From positions 248,001-312,000 of the forward strand of contig JAALGY010000016.1 in the NCBI GenBank assembly GCA_032358165.1: a stretch of DNA of 64,000 nucleotides, written 5' to 3'. This document shows positions 51,425-64,000 of the stretch, piece after piece. The position numbers and the translations under genes were made by a program. Under the pieces are notes generated by a model. It was not told where the DNA came from and did no database searches. It was given only the letters and a program-made list of their open reading frames with translations. Every line of letters begins with the position of its first letter. The first letter of the stretch is position 1. The stretch comes from Diplosphaera chodatii. Lineage: Eukaryota; Chlorophyta; Trebouxiophyceae; Prasiolales; Stichococcaceae.

Positions 51425-54400
51425 ATGGCAGTGAACTCCACCGCCGCCCTCCGCCGCGACAGCGGAGCCACGGCGGCAGCGGACGCCAGTCAGCCGCCGC
51501 CGCTGGCCCTGCGCATCGTGGACATCCAGCACGCGCTGGCCAAGCCGCTGCCGGGGCTGGACCCCTGCTTCTCGTCCCTCACGGGCGAGGCTCTGGAGCT
51601 GGTGCCCGTCATCCGCATCTACGGCGCCACACCCGCGGGGCAGAAGGCGTGCCTGCACCTGCACGGGGTGGGCCCTTTGCCGTTGCAAAGCAAGCAGCGG
51701 CACGCCATACCGCAGGGCGTGCATGTGCTGACGGACTGCAGTATTGAGCAACAATGTAGCCATCAACAGCTGCTCTGCACGTGTGCATGAAGGGCACAGA
51801 GCGCGCTGCAGGAGCAACTGCACATCCTGCTGCGGCGCAGGTGCTGCCGTACTTCTACGTCCCGTATGACGATGACCTGCCACAGGATGCAGACGGGGCG
51901 CGCGCCTGGCTGCGCGACCTGGCCAGGGGCATCGATCTTGCGATGCAGATTGGGGCCGGGGTGAGCAGCTGGCGGTTGCTGCAAATGGCTTCAGGGTAGT
52001 TTCAGCTGGGATGTGCCATGCTCTGCCGTCCACGAGCATGCTGGTCGTTCCAAAACGACAGCACGCCCGGTGCAGGGCAACGTGGCCAGGCGGCAGCGGG
52101 TGTTTGGCGTCACGCTGGTGCGGGCGCGGCCGTTCTACGGCTTCCATGCCGAGGATGCCATCTTCGCCAAGGTGGTGCTGGCCAATGTCAACCGCCAACA
52201 CCTGTACCACGTATCACTCCAACAAGCACTTGAAAACTGTTGAATACTCTGTAGATATGTAAACGCAGTATGCTCACAACATTGAACCCAGTCTCCCTGC
52301 GCCACCACACGGCAGCCCTCTGCCGCGCAGGTGATGCTGCTGAACCCGCGGGACATGGGCCGCGCGGCCATGCTGCTGCAGGCGGGCGGCATCATGGGCC
52401 GCCGCTTCCAGCCCTACGAGTCCCACATCCCCTACCTCCTGCAGTTCAAGGTCCGCATATCGGTTGCAGTATGGTCAGCAGCAGGAGGTCCACCTCCTCA
52501 GCCGCCCACGTCTCACCTGCTCGGCGAGCGGTCAACAAGCAGTTGCCCAATGGCGGCAGGTCGAGTACAACCTGTACGGCATGGGCTTCGTGCGCTTCCG
52601 GAAGGCGCGCTTCAGGGGGCCCCTGCCGGCACGAGGCTTGACGAAGAGGGCCGGCTGGGATGCGGTTCCTGAGGTCATCAGCTATGAGGAGGCCTCCACA
52701 GGTGGGCTTGCCTGTGACCCTCGAAGATGTATGCAGAGCACCAGACAACGATGTCACAGCAATGGCTTGGCAGGACGTTCATAAGCTGCAAAGCCATGGT
52801 TGAGTGATTCTGACGTCTTGTCCCACATTGTCACCTGTTCACATGCGCCATCAATGGTGATGCTGTACATGCCCGTCATCGACGCCATTCAACATCAAGT
52901 TTGACGGCCCATCTGCGCACCTGAAGGCTCGCTGGAGGTGCCCCCGCCGATTGGCACGCCCGTGAGCGTCAGCGTGGCGGAGTACACGCGCCTGTGGACC
53001 GCCGCCACCACACCGGCGGACTGGGTGTGGGGCCCGCAGCCCTATGGCGGCAGGTGGGCAGCGCAGACTGCCAGGCCAACGAGAGGGGATCCACACGATG
53101 TGCTGAAGCACCTGTTGTAGGATCAGTCCTATATCGGGCATGTCATCCGGCACCTGTGACCAACACTTCGTGACAACCGCAGGCCGCCCGCGCGGGTGAG
53201 CACCTGCGAGCTGGAGGTGGACGCGGCGGCGGAGGACATCCTGAACCGAGCCGAGCGGCTGCGGGTGCCGCTGCCCGACGCGCCCCGCGAGCTGCGCCTC
53301 GTCGAGTCCCTGGGCCTCATGTGCGTGCACACCAGCCCCCGTGCCGCTGCACGACTGTCAACGTCACAGTCGTCTATGCATGTGATGCCGGTTACAGCAT
53401 GTGCAGGTGCATGACTGGGATGGCGTTGCTACAACGTGTTTCAAGTCCATGCATGTCGCCCCATCCTGTGCTGGTGCTGGGCAGGTGGGAAGAGGAGCGG
53501 CAGCGGTGCGGGGGCCACGACCCGCCGCCACCGCCGCCCGACCCGCCCCGCACGCCCAAGCCGCTGTGCCTCGCGGTGGACTACGTCCGCTCCCAGTTCC
53601 AGGTACAGCGCAGCTGATCACCACACACCGAAGCTTCACCTGCGCCCTGGGGTCCACTCACCCTGCTACATCTAGCTGCAGCAGATGCTGCTGTTGCTCA
53701 TGCTGTTTCCTGGCCTGCAGGCGATTGCGGACCAGCAGGCAGCGGCAGCCGCGACTGCACAGCCCGGCAGCCAGCACTCGGCGCGCTCTGCAGCCTCGCA
53801 CGGCAGCCCGCCTTCTTCGGACACCTCCGCGCGGCTGCCGTCTCCGGCCCGGCATGCGCTTCTGGCGATGACGCAGGCCGCCAACCTGGCCGTCAGCAGC
53901 GACACAGAACTGTCAGCCGGCTCGGGCCATGCCGCCGCATCAGGGAGCACTGGCCAGTTGGATGATGACCGGGACCAGCGCCCGAACGGCAGGTCGCAGA
54001 GCAGTGCGGGCGCAGCTGATGCCACTGGGCTTGTGGATGAGGCCATTGTCAGCATGACACAGGTAGGCATACAGGTGGATGCAAAACAAGATTTGCCAAG
54101 CGTTGCCAACCTACAAGCAACCTATGAGAGCTGTTGCAGTGAAACATGCTAGCGAAGTGTGCTGCTCGACGCTGGCTGCAGGCGGCTGCAGCAAAGTCCA
54201 GCCGCCGGCGTTCCGGAGTGTCGGAGTTCCTGCAGCATGTGGCTTCTGGGGATGTGGCGGCCTTCGATGCAGACGGTGCCATTCCAGAAGGGGACGAGGA
54301 CGAGGAAGCAGGCTCAGATGCCAACCTCAGTGACTTGGAGGTACAGGATGTCCCAAGATCTGATCATCGTACTGCACAAGTCGATGCCACACGGCTGACA

Positions 54401-57400
54401 GTTGCCGCAGCATCGTGTCATCATCTAAAATGGCTCCATGACCCTGTCTTCCACTGCAGGGACCTGATAGGGAGGTCGCCCCTGCTGGCAATGTTGTTGA
54501 TGCCGCTGATGTGGCCGCGGCAGAAGCAGATCCGGGCCCGCTTACAGCATTTCTTGACATCGCCGGCCCATCGCAGGGCAGCGCCTCTCAGGTGTTTGCC
54601 CTCAACCCTTGGTACATCTGGAACAGGGCTGCTGGCCATTGGAGACAATGTCACACATGTGGCCATATATACACTGCTTATCATCACAGCTAGTGGTGGA
54701 CATCTATGAGTGTTTACCGCTACGAGGAGTAGTGGTGGCCACCTGAATGTTCAGGACCCAGACGCGCTGCGCGCAATGTCCCGAGAGGCAGTGTCCAGGC
54801 GCGAGTCCCGCGACTGCGAGGACATCCTTGCCGCCACCCAGGCAGAGGCTGCAGCACCGCTGCAGCCTGCAGATGCAGAGCCCCAACCAGCTGCTGCAGC
54901 AGGTAGTTGGCGTGAGGATGCCATGTCGAGCCAGCTTTTATGATCCGACCTAATATGGCCGCTGGTGCTGAGGCTGATCGAATCATAGAAGGCACTTGGT
55001 ACTCATCTGATTCTGCCTGTGCTGTGACTGCCACAGACATCGAGGATGTGCTGGGCGAGTGGGCAGATGTCGGGCTGGACAGCCAGGAGTGGCAGGACTA
55101 CAGGGCATCGCAGGCCACGCCATGGGGTGCTGTCAGACCCCCAACCCCGAAGCAGCAGCAGCAGCAGCAGCAGCAGCCTGTCGGCAGCAACGCCCGCATC
55201 CCTCAGGTCGATGGCGCGGCTGACATAGCTCCACCAGAGGGGCCCAGCGGTGAAGCAGCTGCAGGCACCACAAGCCGTGGCTGGCTGCCAGCACCCACAC
55301 GGTCTCGGGTGTCTCAAACGGCGAGTGCATCCGCACAGCGGGGGCAGGTGCACGGCAATGGTGCACCTACCCTGCAGCGCAACACAATCAGCAGCTCTGC
55401 TGCAGCACTCAGGCAGCACAAAACGGACCAAATACCCCAGGTCGATGGCGCGGGCGATCAGCTGGTGCGCTGCACTGCAAGGCACTTCTGTCGATGGTGC
55501 CCGATCATCGTGCTGAGAAGGGTTGAACACCATTAACGGTAGCTGCAGCTGCTATCTGCAACCAAGGTCATGTGTTGCCTCGTCAGGACCCCCGGCCGTC
55601 ACAGGGCAGGGTGTGGGACCCGAAGACCAAGTCCCTCGTGCACCGCCGGCCGCGGGCGCCGCAGTACGGCGCCATCCCCATGACGTCCGCCTCGCCGACC
55701 GCCAGCGCGCGCTCCCGCAGCACAGCGCAGCCGGCCGCGGGCGGGGTCCCGCCGCAACTGACGCCGCAGTCCCGGCCCCCGCCCCAGCCGCCCGACGCTG
55801 GCAGCCCACCGCGCAGCCACGACACAACGATCAATGCACAGCGAGCTCTGGACTTTGGCGCAGCCAGCAGCCAGGTGGACCACCGTGACAGTGCCGCTGT
55901 AGCTGGCAACCAGAGCAACAGGTCGAGCCCGCGCAAGAGGCTGCGCGACGGCGTGTTGTCACAGCCCGCCACGGCAACACAGTCAGCTGCGCTTCTGGGT
56001 GCCCTGCGGGAGCAGCGTGCGAAGTGTCTGGCCCATGGCGCACCAGGCGCCCAGCCAGCTGAGGCTCAGCGGGCGGCAGCTGCAGTTTCGCAGCAGCACC
56101 TCAGCCAGTCAGAAAGACAGGCCGCTGCAGATGAGGCGGCAGACGAGCAGAGTGACGACATCGAGCTGGTGCTTAGCCAGGCCTCCACCGAGATCGCCTC
56201 CCCGCCTGCATTTGCAGCTGCGCAGGGCCACGGCGCCAGCACACCACCGGTGGCCCAGCTCCATGGCGGCCAGGATGCGATGCCAAACCCCTTGCAAAAC
56301 CAGCCAGCTCCTCCTGGCCAGGTGGCCACAGCCCGAGGTCAGGAGCAGCTGCAAACAGCAGGCGTTCAAGCTCTGGGCGCACCTGTGTCGCCTCAGCAGC
56401 CGCCCCCTCCAGAGCTCAGGCTCCAGCTGTCGCCGTCCGACAGCTTACAGCGGCAGCCTGCGCCTCACATTGCCGGCAGAGCCGCAGGCAACGGCGTGCA
56501 GGTCGCTGGCGCCATGCAGCAGCCGTTTGCGAATGTAGCTGCAGGCCCGTTTGCAGCGGGTGACGCTGCAGAAGTGCTGCTTCCGGAGTCGGCAGCCACA
56601 GCCGTGCCAAGAGTGCAAGCAGAACCAGACAACAGTGGCGGCGCGCCTCTGAATCTGTACATGGACCTGTCCTCCTCGGATGCATCCGCTGCAGGCAGCC
56701 CCGTGGAGTCATTCCTGGCAACAGCAGAGGCAACGCCGCCGCAAGCCGCCGAGGATCATCACCGTACACTGCAGGACAACAGCGGCTGCATGCCACGTGC
56801 GTTGTCACTGCAGCTGTCAGAGACGTCCAGCGGCGGGACGTCGCCAGCAGCAGGAGGGGAACGGGAACCTGCGGCTGCAGACAGCAGCCCTGTAGTTGCT
56901 ACGCAGCCGGCGTCGCCAGCTGTGGATGCGAGCCTACCACTAGGTGGCCTTTCGACACCGCCGCTGGCTGTCAGACAGCTGCAGGACCCGTTGCAGCTAT
57001 CTGCAGCGCAGCAGCCGCAGCCAGTCCAGCAGCCGCACGCCAGCCAACGGTCTGCCGAGTCTGGCGTGGCTGAACCTGTCACGGGGCAGCAGCAGGCCAG
57101 CCCGCCAATGCAGGCTGTGGAGCAGCTGCGCGCCAACAATGCCCAGCAGCGGGAGCCTCCGGCGACACTGCAGCCGGGCTCACTGCACTCAGCCGAACAA
57201 TCGCAGGCAGGCAGCGAGCGTGGCGGGACCGCACTGCAAACGCTAGCCACGGCGGCACAGACGCCAAGCCAAGATGGCGCGACACCCTCGCTGGCATCCT
57301 CGCCCGGCGCTGGCGACCTTGCTCATGTTCTTGATGAGACTGTGAAGGCGGCGGCGGGCCTGATGTCACCGCAGCCAGCCCCAGCAGCGGACACAGCAGA

Positions 57401-60400
57401 GTCGCCACTCTTGCAGCCTGACGGTGGAGCTGCGCCGGCGCCTCCCGCCCCCAGCAGCGCACCCGCAACTCCAGCCTCCTCCTGCGCCACCCCGCCACCT
57501 CCGCAGGCAGCGCAGCACGGCTCTGGCGACACCTCAGGCCGCAACTCTCAGCCCGACAGCCACCGCCGCAGCAAGGACAGCACCCCGATCCTGCAGCTGG
57601 CGCAGCGCGCCCCTGCCGACAGCCCGCAGCATGGCGTGCGGCTCTCCGGCCGCCTGGCCGCTGCAGCATGCGCATCAGCCAGCGCATCAGCAGACGGCAG
57701 AATCAGCCCATCAAGCAGCCTTGTGAGTGACCTACCTTATCGCCGGAACTTGTTGTCTGAACACGAGTGTGCTGTCGTAGCCTGTGCAGCCGCAGAGGAT
57801 GCATTGATGTGAAATGCGTCTAACCTGACATCTGTGCAGGGCCAGCCACTACGGCTCTCCCCTCTCGGCAGCCAAGCTCGACTGGGGCACAGCTCGCAGC
57901 CAAGGCCTGACGGGCTGGCCCAGGAGCGGGCTGCTGGGCTGCGCATCTTCGCACCGCAGCAACCGGCGCCGACGCAGGTGTGATCACGCTCAGCGCCGTC
58001 TTGTATGGTGCATACACAGCTGGCGTCTGACCAGTGGCCAAATGCTTGGACTGAGGTACCTCTTCGGCACCCGCACACAGGTGCAACTGGCACAGGGCGC
58101 GCGGTCGCAGGGCGGCCTGCGTTTGACACAGCGCGGGCCCTTCTATGGCAACCCCTCCCATGCGCCCCTTGCGCCGGTGAGTCATCAGTGGTGCCTGAAG
58201 GTCGTGGTCGCCGGTCTGGCATGGCCGCACATCGGTTGTTGTGCTGTGCGGGCACCCATCCACTGGGCAATGTGCAGGTCCGCTCTGCTGGGCTGGAGTT
58301 TCGGGTGCCAACCTCGGCAGTCGATGAGCTGCCGCACTTCACCAGCAGCGGGCCGGCACTGCAAGTGCCAGCAAAAGCACGTGCTGCCAAGCCGCCGCAG
58401 CGGCGCTGGTTCGAGTTCGCACCCAGGCAAGCTCGGTGCACGGCACCAGCTTCCTGCAAGCTGCGCATTCATGTTCCCTGGCATGAAGCAGGAAGGCAGC
58501 AGCACCCACAGCAGTTGCTGAGGGTGAGGAGCCAGCTGTGTGCAGGCCGCCGCCACGTGCTGCGACAGACGCCTGGCTGGCGGCCCGCCGCTCTGCTGAG
58601 GACGCCGAGCGGGCGGCAGAGCGGCCGCAGCAGCGGCGCGGCCTGGTGATGGACCCCAACACTGGGGCCTACAGACCGGCTGGCGTGACCAGCCCCCCAG
58701 TGCGCTGCGGAGCTGCACATCATTGCTGTAACGCTTGCCGTCGCACACTGTGCTGGAATCTTGCTGCAGGCACTTGTGGCATCTGACAACATGGTGTCCC
58801 GAAACTGAGTCAGATGGACGTGGGACATGCAGGGTACGCAGCAGCATGTGGGCGGCAGCGGCAACTTTCGCTCGTCTCCGGGCGACGCCTGCGTGACACC
58901 CCATCCCAGTGCCGCAGTAAGCACCAGAGCCATGCCTGCAGCTAGATGCATGACCACTGTCGTGGTTGCTGCACCTAACATTGCAGCCCGCTGCTCCCAT
59001 GGTAAAAGCCTGCAGAGCACACCCTGAGAGCATTGTGTGGAAATGTTCAGACAGCTGCAGTCACCCAAAGGGAGGAGGAGGACGAGGAAGAGTTCCGGCC
59101 GCCCTCGCCAAAGTACGACGAGCGGTCGTTCTTCTTCAGCGCTGCGCACCCCTGGGCCGCGCGCACGCCCTCCAGGACGCAGCATGCGCGCCGGCAGCGG
59201 CCGCAGCGGCCGTCGCAGGCCCCCTCCTCAGGCCTGCGCACGCCCGGCAAGCCGGTGCAGCAGCCCGCAGCGGGGACTACGCCGCAGCCCAATTCAGCCA
59301 CCAGCACACGGGGCAACCGTGTCATCTCAGGAGTGCACCAGAAGAGCAGCAGCACTGAGTCCGCAGCAAATCAGCAGCTCCATCAGCAGCAGGGCGGTGG
59401 CGGTCGTCATGCCGCCGCCCAACAGCACCCTGTGGTGAGTGCAGCGTGACGGTAGCTGACCAATAGAGCAGTGCGCAGGGTCTTGGGGCGGCGCATGCAG
59501 CTTTACGTGCCGTCGTGGGTGCCAGTGGCCTACACGCTCGTGCAGCTGTCAACATGTGTGCACGCCGATGCTCCAGGCGCCGCCATCTGACCCCGGCCAG
59601 AAGCGGTCAGCACCAGCGGCGCCTGCAGTCGCGCCGCTGCCTGCCTTGGGCACGCCGGCGCCGCCCCGACCGCCTGCTGGTGCGGGTCCCAGTCCCCTGA
59701 AGCGGCGGCGCCTCGAAAGCCAGCTCAGCCCAGCAGGTGTGGGGACGGCATGCTGGCTCTGGGTACCAATGCTGCGCTTCCAGCGTCACACCTCCAAGTG
59801 CACGACTGCCAATTGGTTCATAAATGATCAGGGTCGCCATTGCGAACTCGATCACTGTTGATGTTGCTCGGCAGGCGCTGGCGGCAGTGACAGCGGGGCA
59901 GTGCCCACGCCGCTGAGCCAGGCGGGCTTTAAGCGCCTGGTGCCTGGCAAGGGGCAGTGCCTCACGCTGCTGTCTGTGGAGATCACAGCCGACTGCAGGT
60001 GCTGCTGCCAAGGACAACACCCGCCTATAAGAGGCTCTCTGCAAGACAGGCACCAGTGCGCCTGCAAGGCGTCCTCTGCTGGCTCATGCAGCAAGGCAAT
60101 GCTGTTGCATGGGTGCGCAGGGGGCGGCTGCTGCCGGACCCGAGGTACGATGCGGTGCGTGTCATCGCGCTCGCCACGCTGGACGACGCGGAGGATGTGC
60201 CCGACGGCGACTTCGTGACGCGCTGCCTGCTGCACTGCGCCGACGCGGGCGCGCCGCCCGCCGACGCCCTGCACGGCATCCAGGTGCCTGCACGTCCTAC
60301 GCTGCGTAGCCGTGACTTCACGTTCTGCAGAAGTGAGGAAGCACGACCCAGTACTTCAGGCCGCCTGCTGTGCTGGCTGGCGCTCGCACTGAGCGACTCC

Positions 60401-63400
60401 ACAACCCACCATGCACACTATCACCATGTGCTGCTGATGCACACTGTGGGGAATGTCTCGGCTGTTCATGCTGGACTTACTAACCATTGCTGCAAGTACA
60501 TCATTGCAGGTGAACGCGGTGGCGACAGAGGCGGAGCTGATGGACGCCTTTGTGGATGCTGTGCGAGCGCTGGACCCTGACATCCTGGTCGGCTATGATG
60601 TTCGCAAGGTGAGCGCCTGTGTTGAGGAGTGACTGTTATTCCGTCATGCAGCATGTCGGCTTCGCCTGCTGACTGTAGTCAAGGCATCTGTGCACGATGG
60701 CAGCATTTGTGGCGCAGGGTTCCTTCGGCTACCTGATCGAGCGGGCGACAACGATGGATGTGAACCTCCCCCGCGCCCTGTCACGCACCCCTGAGGTGCG
60801 CCGTCTGTTCCAACGAAGCATGTATGCTGTTCAAAGTGCTCACCCATTGCAGCTTCAGGGAAGCAGACCTTCAAGTAGTGCAGGGAAGCACCAGGCATTA
60901 GCTTCAGAGCAGGGGTGCCTTGCCAGGAACCGCCTCAGCCCTCACTGAACCAATATCTTTAGTATCACAGGAAGCCGGTGCCAAGGAGGGGCGCACGAAT
61001 GAGTACGACGAGCTGCACGCTGCAGGCATCGACATACCCGGCCGCCTCACGCTCAACCTGTGGCGCCTGCTGCGCTCCGAGCTCAAGCTGGGCATCTACA
61101 CCCAGGTGACCTGTAACATGAGCACACAAGCAGGGCTGTTGGGCGCGCCCTGACTGCAACATCTGTCTCCCCTGTGCTGCTGGGATCACAGGCCGCTGCT
61201 GGGCTCATGTGGTCAGAGTCAACAGTCATCAGCAGCCTGCGATCTTGGCTGACCAGGCCCCACACTTTATTGCACATCTACATTCCCGATGTTGCAGGAG
61301 TCCACGGCGGCGGCGGTGCTGCAGCGGCGGCTGCCCCGGGTGCCGCCGCACCAGGCCTCCCTCTGGTTCGCCGCCGGCCCAGCAGGTGCATGTGGCAACC
61401 GTCCTGTCCACAACTGTAACCGAACTACCCTACAGATTGTTCAGTGGCCATCCAGTGAGCAAACAGATGATGCAACGGTGTGCTGGCTGCGGATGGCTGC
61501 GCCGCACAAGTCTCGAGAGAAGTCTGCGGGGCTGTTGAAACTCATGCGGTACCTGGTCGTTGCAGGCGGCCGCTGGCGGGCAGTGAACGATGCGGTGCGG
61601 CGCGCCCGCACCAGCCTGGCGCTGATAGAGCAGCTGGACCTGGTGGGGCGGACGGGCGAGACGGGGCGCGCCTTCGGCATCGACTTCCTGGCGGTGCTGT
61701 ACCGCGGGAGCCAGTACAGGGTGGAGTCGCTCATGGCGCGCCTGGCCCACTCCCAGAACTACCTGCTGCCCTCGCCCTCCAAGGAGCAGGTGCACGTCAG
61801 CTGTCTGCAGTGTCAACTCCCAAGCAGGCGGCATGCTGGCAGCAGGGAGGCCGGGCATGCTTGGCGGCTCAGCAGGCTGCTCGGCTGGTATGCTGCATAC
61901 CCTTGACCATGGCATTGCAGCCGCTCACGGTCTGGCCCCAACTGGCGTGAAGGGATCTTGATTGGGGACCACCAATAAACTGCAGGTGGGCACCCAGCCG
62001 GCGATGGAGGCGATGCCGCTGGTGATGGAGCCCGAGTCCCGCTTCTATGCGGACGGCCCCGTAGTGGTGCTGGACTTCCAGTCGCTGTACCCCAGCCAGA
62101 TCATCGCCTACAACCTGTGCTTCAGGTGGCGGCTGCTGCAGCGCTGCTGCTTTTGCATCTGCCATCATTCACCCTGCCCTTTATATGACAACGCACCCGC
62201 GCCATTGATGGTGGCAAGCCAATGCTGTGGGCTGGCACTGGATCTCAAGGTGTGAAGTCTGCATCGTGATGATAGAGTGGCGTGGTTGGCACGCTGCCAA
62301 ACAGGTGATCAAAAATGACATGCTCCATTGATCTGTGGTGCAGCACCTGCATGGGACGTCCGTCACATGCTGCAGCGGCCGCGGACACGGACAACGCGCC
62401 GCGCCTGGGGGCGCTGTCCCTGGCGCTGCCTGACGGCACGCTCGCGGGCGGCCTGGCGCCCGAGAAGTGAGCAGATGCGGTGTCTAGGGCTTTCAGCCAT
62501 GCGCCAGAGGCGTCCACTGCTGTTGGGAAATCATTGCTGTTGCCATCACAAGGTGTCTGCTATATCCGCTTCTGCGTGGTCAGGAAATCCGGGACGTCCA
62601 CGCAAGACCACAGTTGTGATTTGTCAGCAGGCGCAGCACGGCTGCTGAGCAGTTGCGACCTGATGTACAGCACAAGGGCGTGTCGTGGCATGCAGGCTGG
62701 TGGTGGCGCCCAACGGCGTCGCGTTTGCGCCGGCCAGCGTGCGGCCGGGGGTGCTGCCCCGCATGCTGGACGAAATCCTGTCCACCCGCATCATGGTCAA
62801 GGTGCGGGTGCTGGGCCCGCCAATGCTGCTGTATGCAGCGGGCACCTATCCCGCAAGCTGGCCTAGGAGACCAGCATCGACTGCCAGCTATGCCAGTTAC
62901 CACAGGGTAGCATTCCAGCACGGCAAGTTCCCCGAACTGGCGCAACATGACTCATGATGCTGTGGCTCGGCAGGGTTAATTCAAGATGTGGCATTGTGTG
63001 CGCAGGCGGCCATGAAGCGGGCGGCGCCAGGCGCCAAGGTGCTGCAGCGGGTGCTCAACGCGCGCCAGTTCTGCCTCAAGCTCATCGCCAACGTGACGTA
63101 CGGCTACGCCGCCGCCGGCTTCTCGGGGCGCATGCCCATGGCGGAGCTGGCCGACGCCATCGTGCAGGTGGCCTCAGTCCACAACCATCTAGCATATGTA
63201 CATATTCATCCCAGCAGTTCTGTTGACAAAGCTCAGCGTGGTTCGAAGGTGTGCAAAGCAGATGCTATCAGCAGCAGGTAGTCGGCTGTTTGCGATTCAC
63301 AGTAGCTGTGCTGCAGTCTGGGCGGGAGACGCTGGAGAACGCCATTCGGCTGGTCAACGGGAAGCCGGAGTGGGCGGCGCACGTGGTGTACGGCGACACA

Positions 63401-64000
63401 GACTCCCTGTTCGTGCACCTGCCCGGGCGGTGCGAACACTTCCCAACGCCTGCTGACTCCTCCGCAGCGTCCCGCCTTCACAGGCGTCTGCGAGTGATGA
63501 AAGCACTGCAGCGTGTTTTGAATTAGCCCGCCACCATCGTGGGTGCTTAACCTGCATGCTGTGCAGGAAGTGTCGCCTCTCCTGTTCAGCGTGGTCGCTG
63601 CTGTTGCAGGTCGAGGCTTGAGGCGTGGCGCATCGGCGCAGAGATTGCGGCGCAGGTGACAGCAGACAACCCGCCGCCGGTCACGCTGAAGCTGGAAAAG
63701 GTGCGCAGCTCATGACACAACTGCCCAAGGCCGCTGCCCGAGCCTTGACAGACTTGACAGGTGTTAAGCTGTGACAGCTCATGCAAGTAGCCCCTGAGGA
63801 AATGTCCTCTGCCCACAGGTGTACGACCCCTGCACGCTGCTGACCAAGAAGCGCTACGCCGGGTACATGTACGAGTCGCCGAGCCAGGCCAGCCCCGCCT
63901 GGGATGCCAAGGTCGGTGGCCCTGGTTGTTCTGGGTCCAACCTCCTTCTTCATTGCATGGCAGTCGCCGTCCGTCAGACCTCAGAGCAAGGCAGCGTCAC
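51425..64000 (+). CDS. REV3: DNA polymerase zeta catalytic subunit REV3 (partial, 3' end off window)
   Basis: B-family polymerase for translesion synthesis. N-terminal exons 51425-51667, 51841-51960, about 52075-52203, 52331-52450 and 52560-52700 give PLPGLDPCFSSLTGE, PVIRIYGATPAGQKACLHLH, VLPYFYVPYDDDLP, RPFYGFHAEDAIFAKVVL, FQPYESHIPYLLQF and VEYNLYGMGFVRFRKARF; near 53195 STCELEVDAAAEDILNRAE follows, all as in REV3. A long disordered linker fills about 53.7-59.9 kb, including one exon of over 2 kb (55.6-57.7 kb). The polymerase part resumes at about 59880 (TPLSQAGFKRLVPGKG): DPDILVGYD, GRLTLNLWRLLRSELKLG, LDLVGRTGETGRAFGIDFL and RGSQYRVESLM. Motif A is DFQSLYPSQIIAYNLC (about 62070), motif B is LKLIANVTYGYAAAGFSGRM (about 63080), motif C is YGDTDSLFV (about 63389), and KKRYAGYMYE closes the window (about 63850). 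The exonuclease I site reads LLSVEI, lacking the catalytic Asp, as expected for a non-proofreading polymerase. The C-terminal metal-binding region lies outside. Confidence 0.96.
55153..55176 (+). repeat. CAG repeat encoding polyglutamine in the REV3 linker
   Basis: Eight uninterrupted AGC/CAG units lie inside the disordered linker of REV3 and encode Gln in the frame used by the flanking sequence (PTPK before, PVGSNARIP after). Such runs vary in length easily and should have little effect on catalysis. Confidence 0.85.

Noticed and set aside
51182..52210. 342-codon open frame on the minus strand opposite the start of REV3
   Set aside because: It is the antisense shadow of the GC-rich REV3 exons and introns; the plus strand carries clear REV3 motifs and the minus reading has none.

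Overview
The window is nuclear DNA from a green alga, most likely a chlorophyte. I base this on dense protein-coding DNA on both strands, many short introns (about 80-250 bases) that mostly end in TGCAG, GC-rich exons, and long Ala/Gln-rich and coiled-coil proteins. An axonemal-type dynein heavy chain and plant/algal-style Mn superoxide dismutases fit too. I cannot name the species. Nothing looks bacterial, organellar or viral.

Layout. (1) Positions 1-3.7 kb, minus strand: N-terminal exons of a dynein heavy chain that continues off the left edge. (2) 5016-6877, plus: complete UBLCP1-type nuclear CTD phosphatase, 8 exons, 332 aa. (3) 7626-17481, plus: very large protein with about 1,500 residues of coiled coil followed by a C-terminal TKL-like kinase domain with DMG in place of DFG. 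(4) 18.0-20.5 kb, minus: unrecognised protein with a hydrophobic C-terminal half. (5) 21296-27474, plus: complete exportin-2 (CSE1/CAS), 23 exons, 996 aa. (6) 28147-32621, plus: unrecognised 1,119 aa low-complexity protein with a Cys-rich C-terminal tail. (7) 33-40.2 kb, minus: a tandem array of Mn-type superoxide dismutase copies, one intact 8-exon gene (35768-37400) and three truncated or damaged ones, with a duplicated ~1.3 kb segment. (8) 40.15-43.45 kb, minus: a Rab escort protein gene whose 3' end runs into a SOD fragment and which carries apparent frameshifts. (9) 43.5-49.9 kb: poorly resolved, with two possible unrecognised genes. (10) 50193-50846, minus: an intact SOD copy lacking every intron seen in its relatives, including a 3'UTR intron; it is best explained as a retrogene. 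(11) 51425 to the right edge, plus: REV3, catalytic subunit of DNA polymerase zeta.

The housekeeping roles are independent: transcription-associated phosphatase, nuclear export of importin-alpha, vesicle-traffic prenylation escort, translesion synthesis. The most interesting part is 33-51 kb. There a SOD family has expanded, rearranged into a neighbouring essential gene and lost its full-length parent copy, while an intronless copy kept the reading frame. GC-AG introns are also unusually common across the window.
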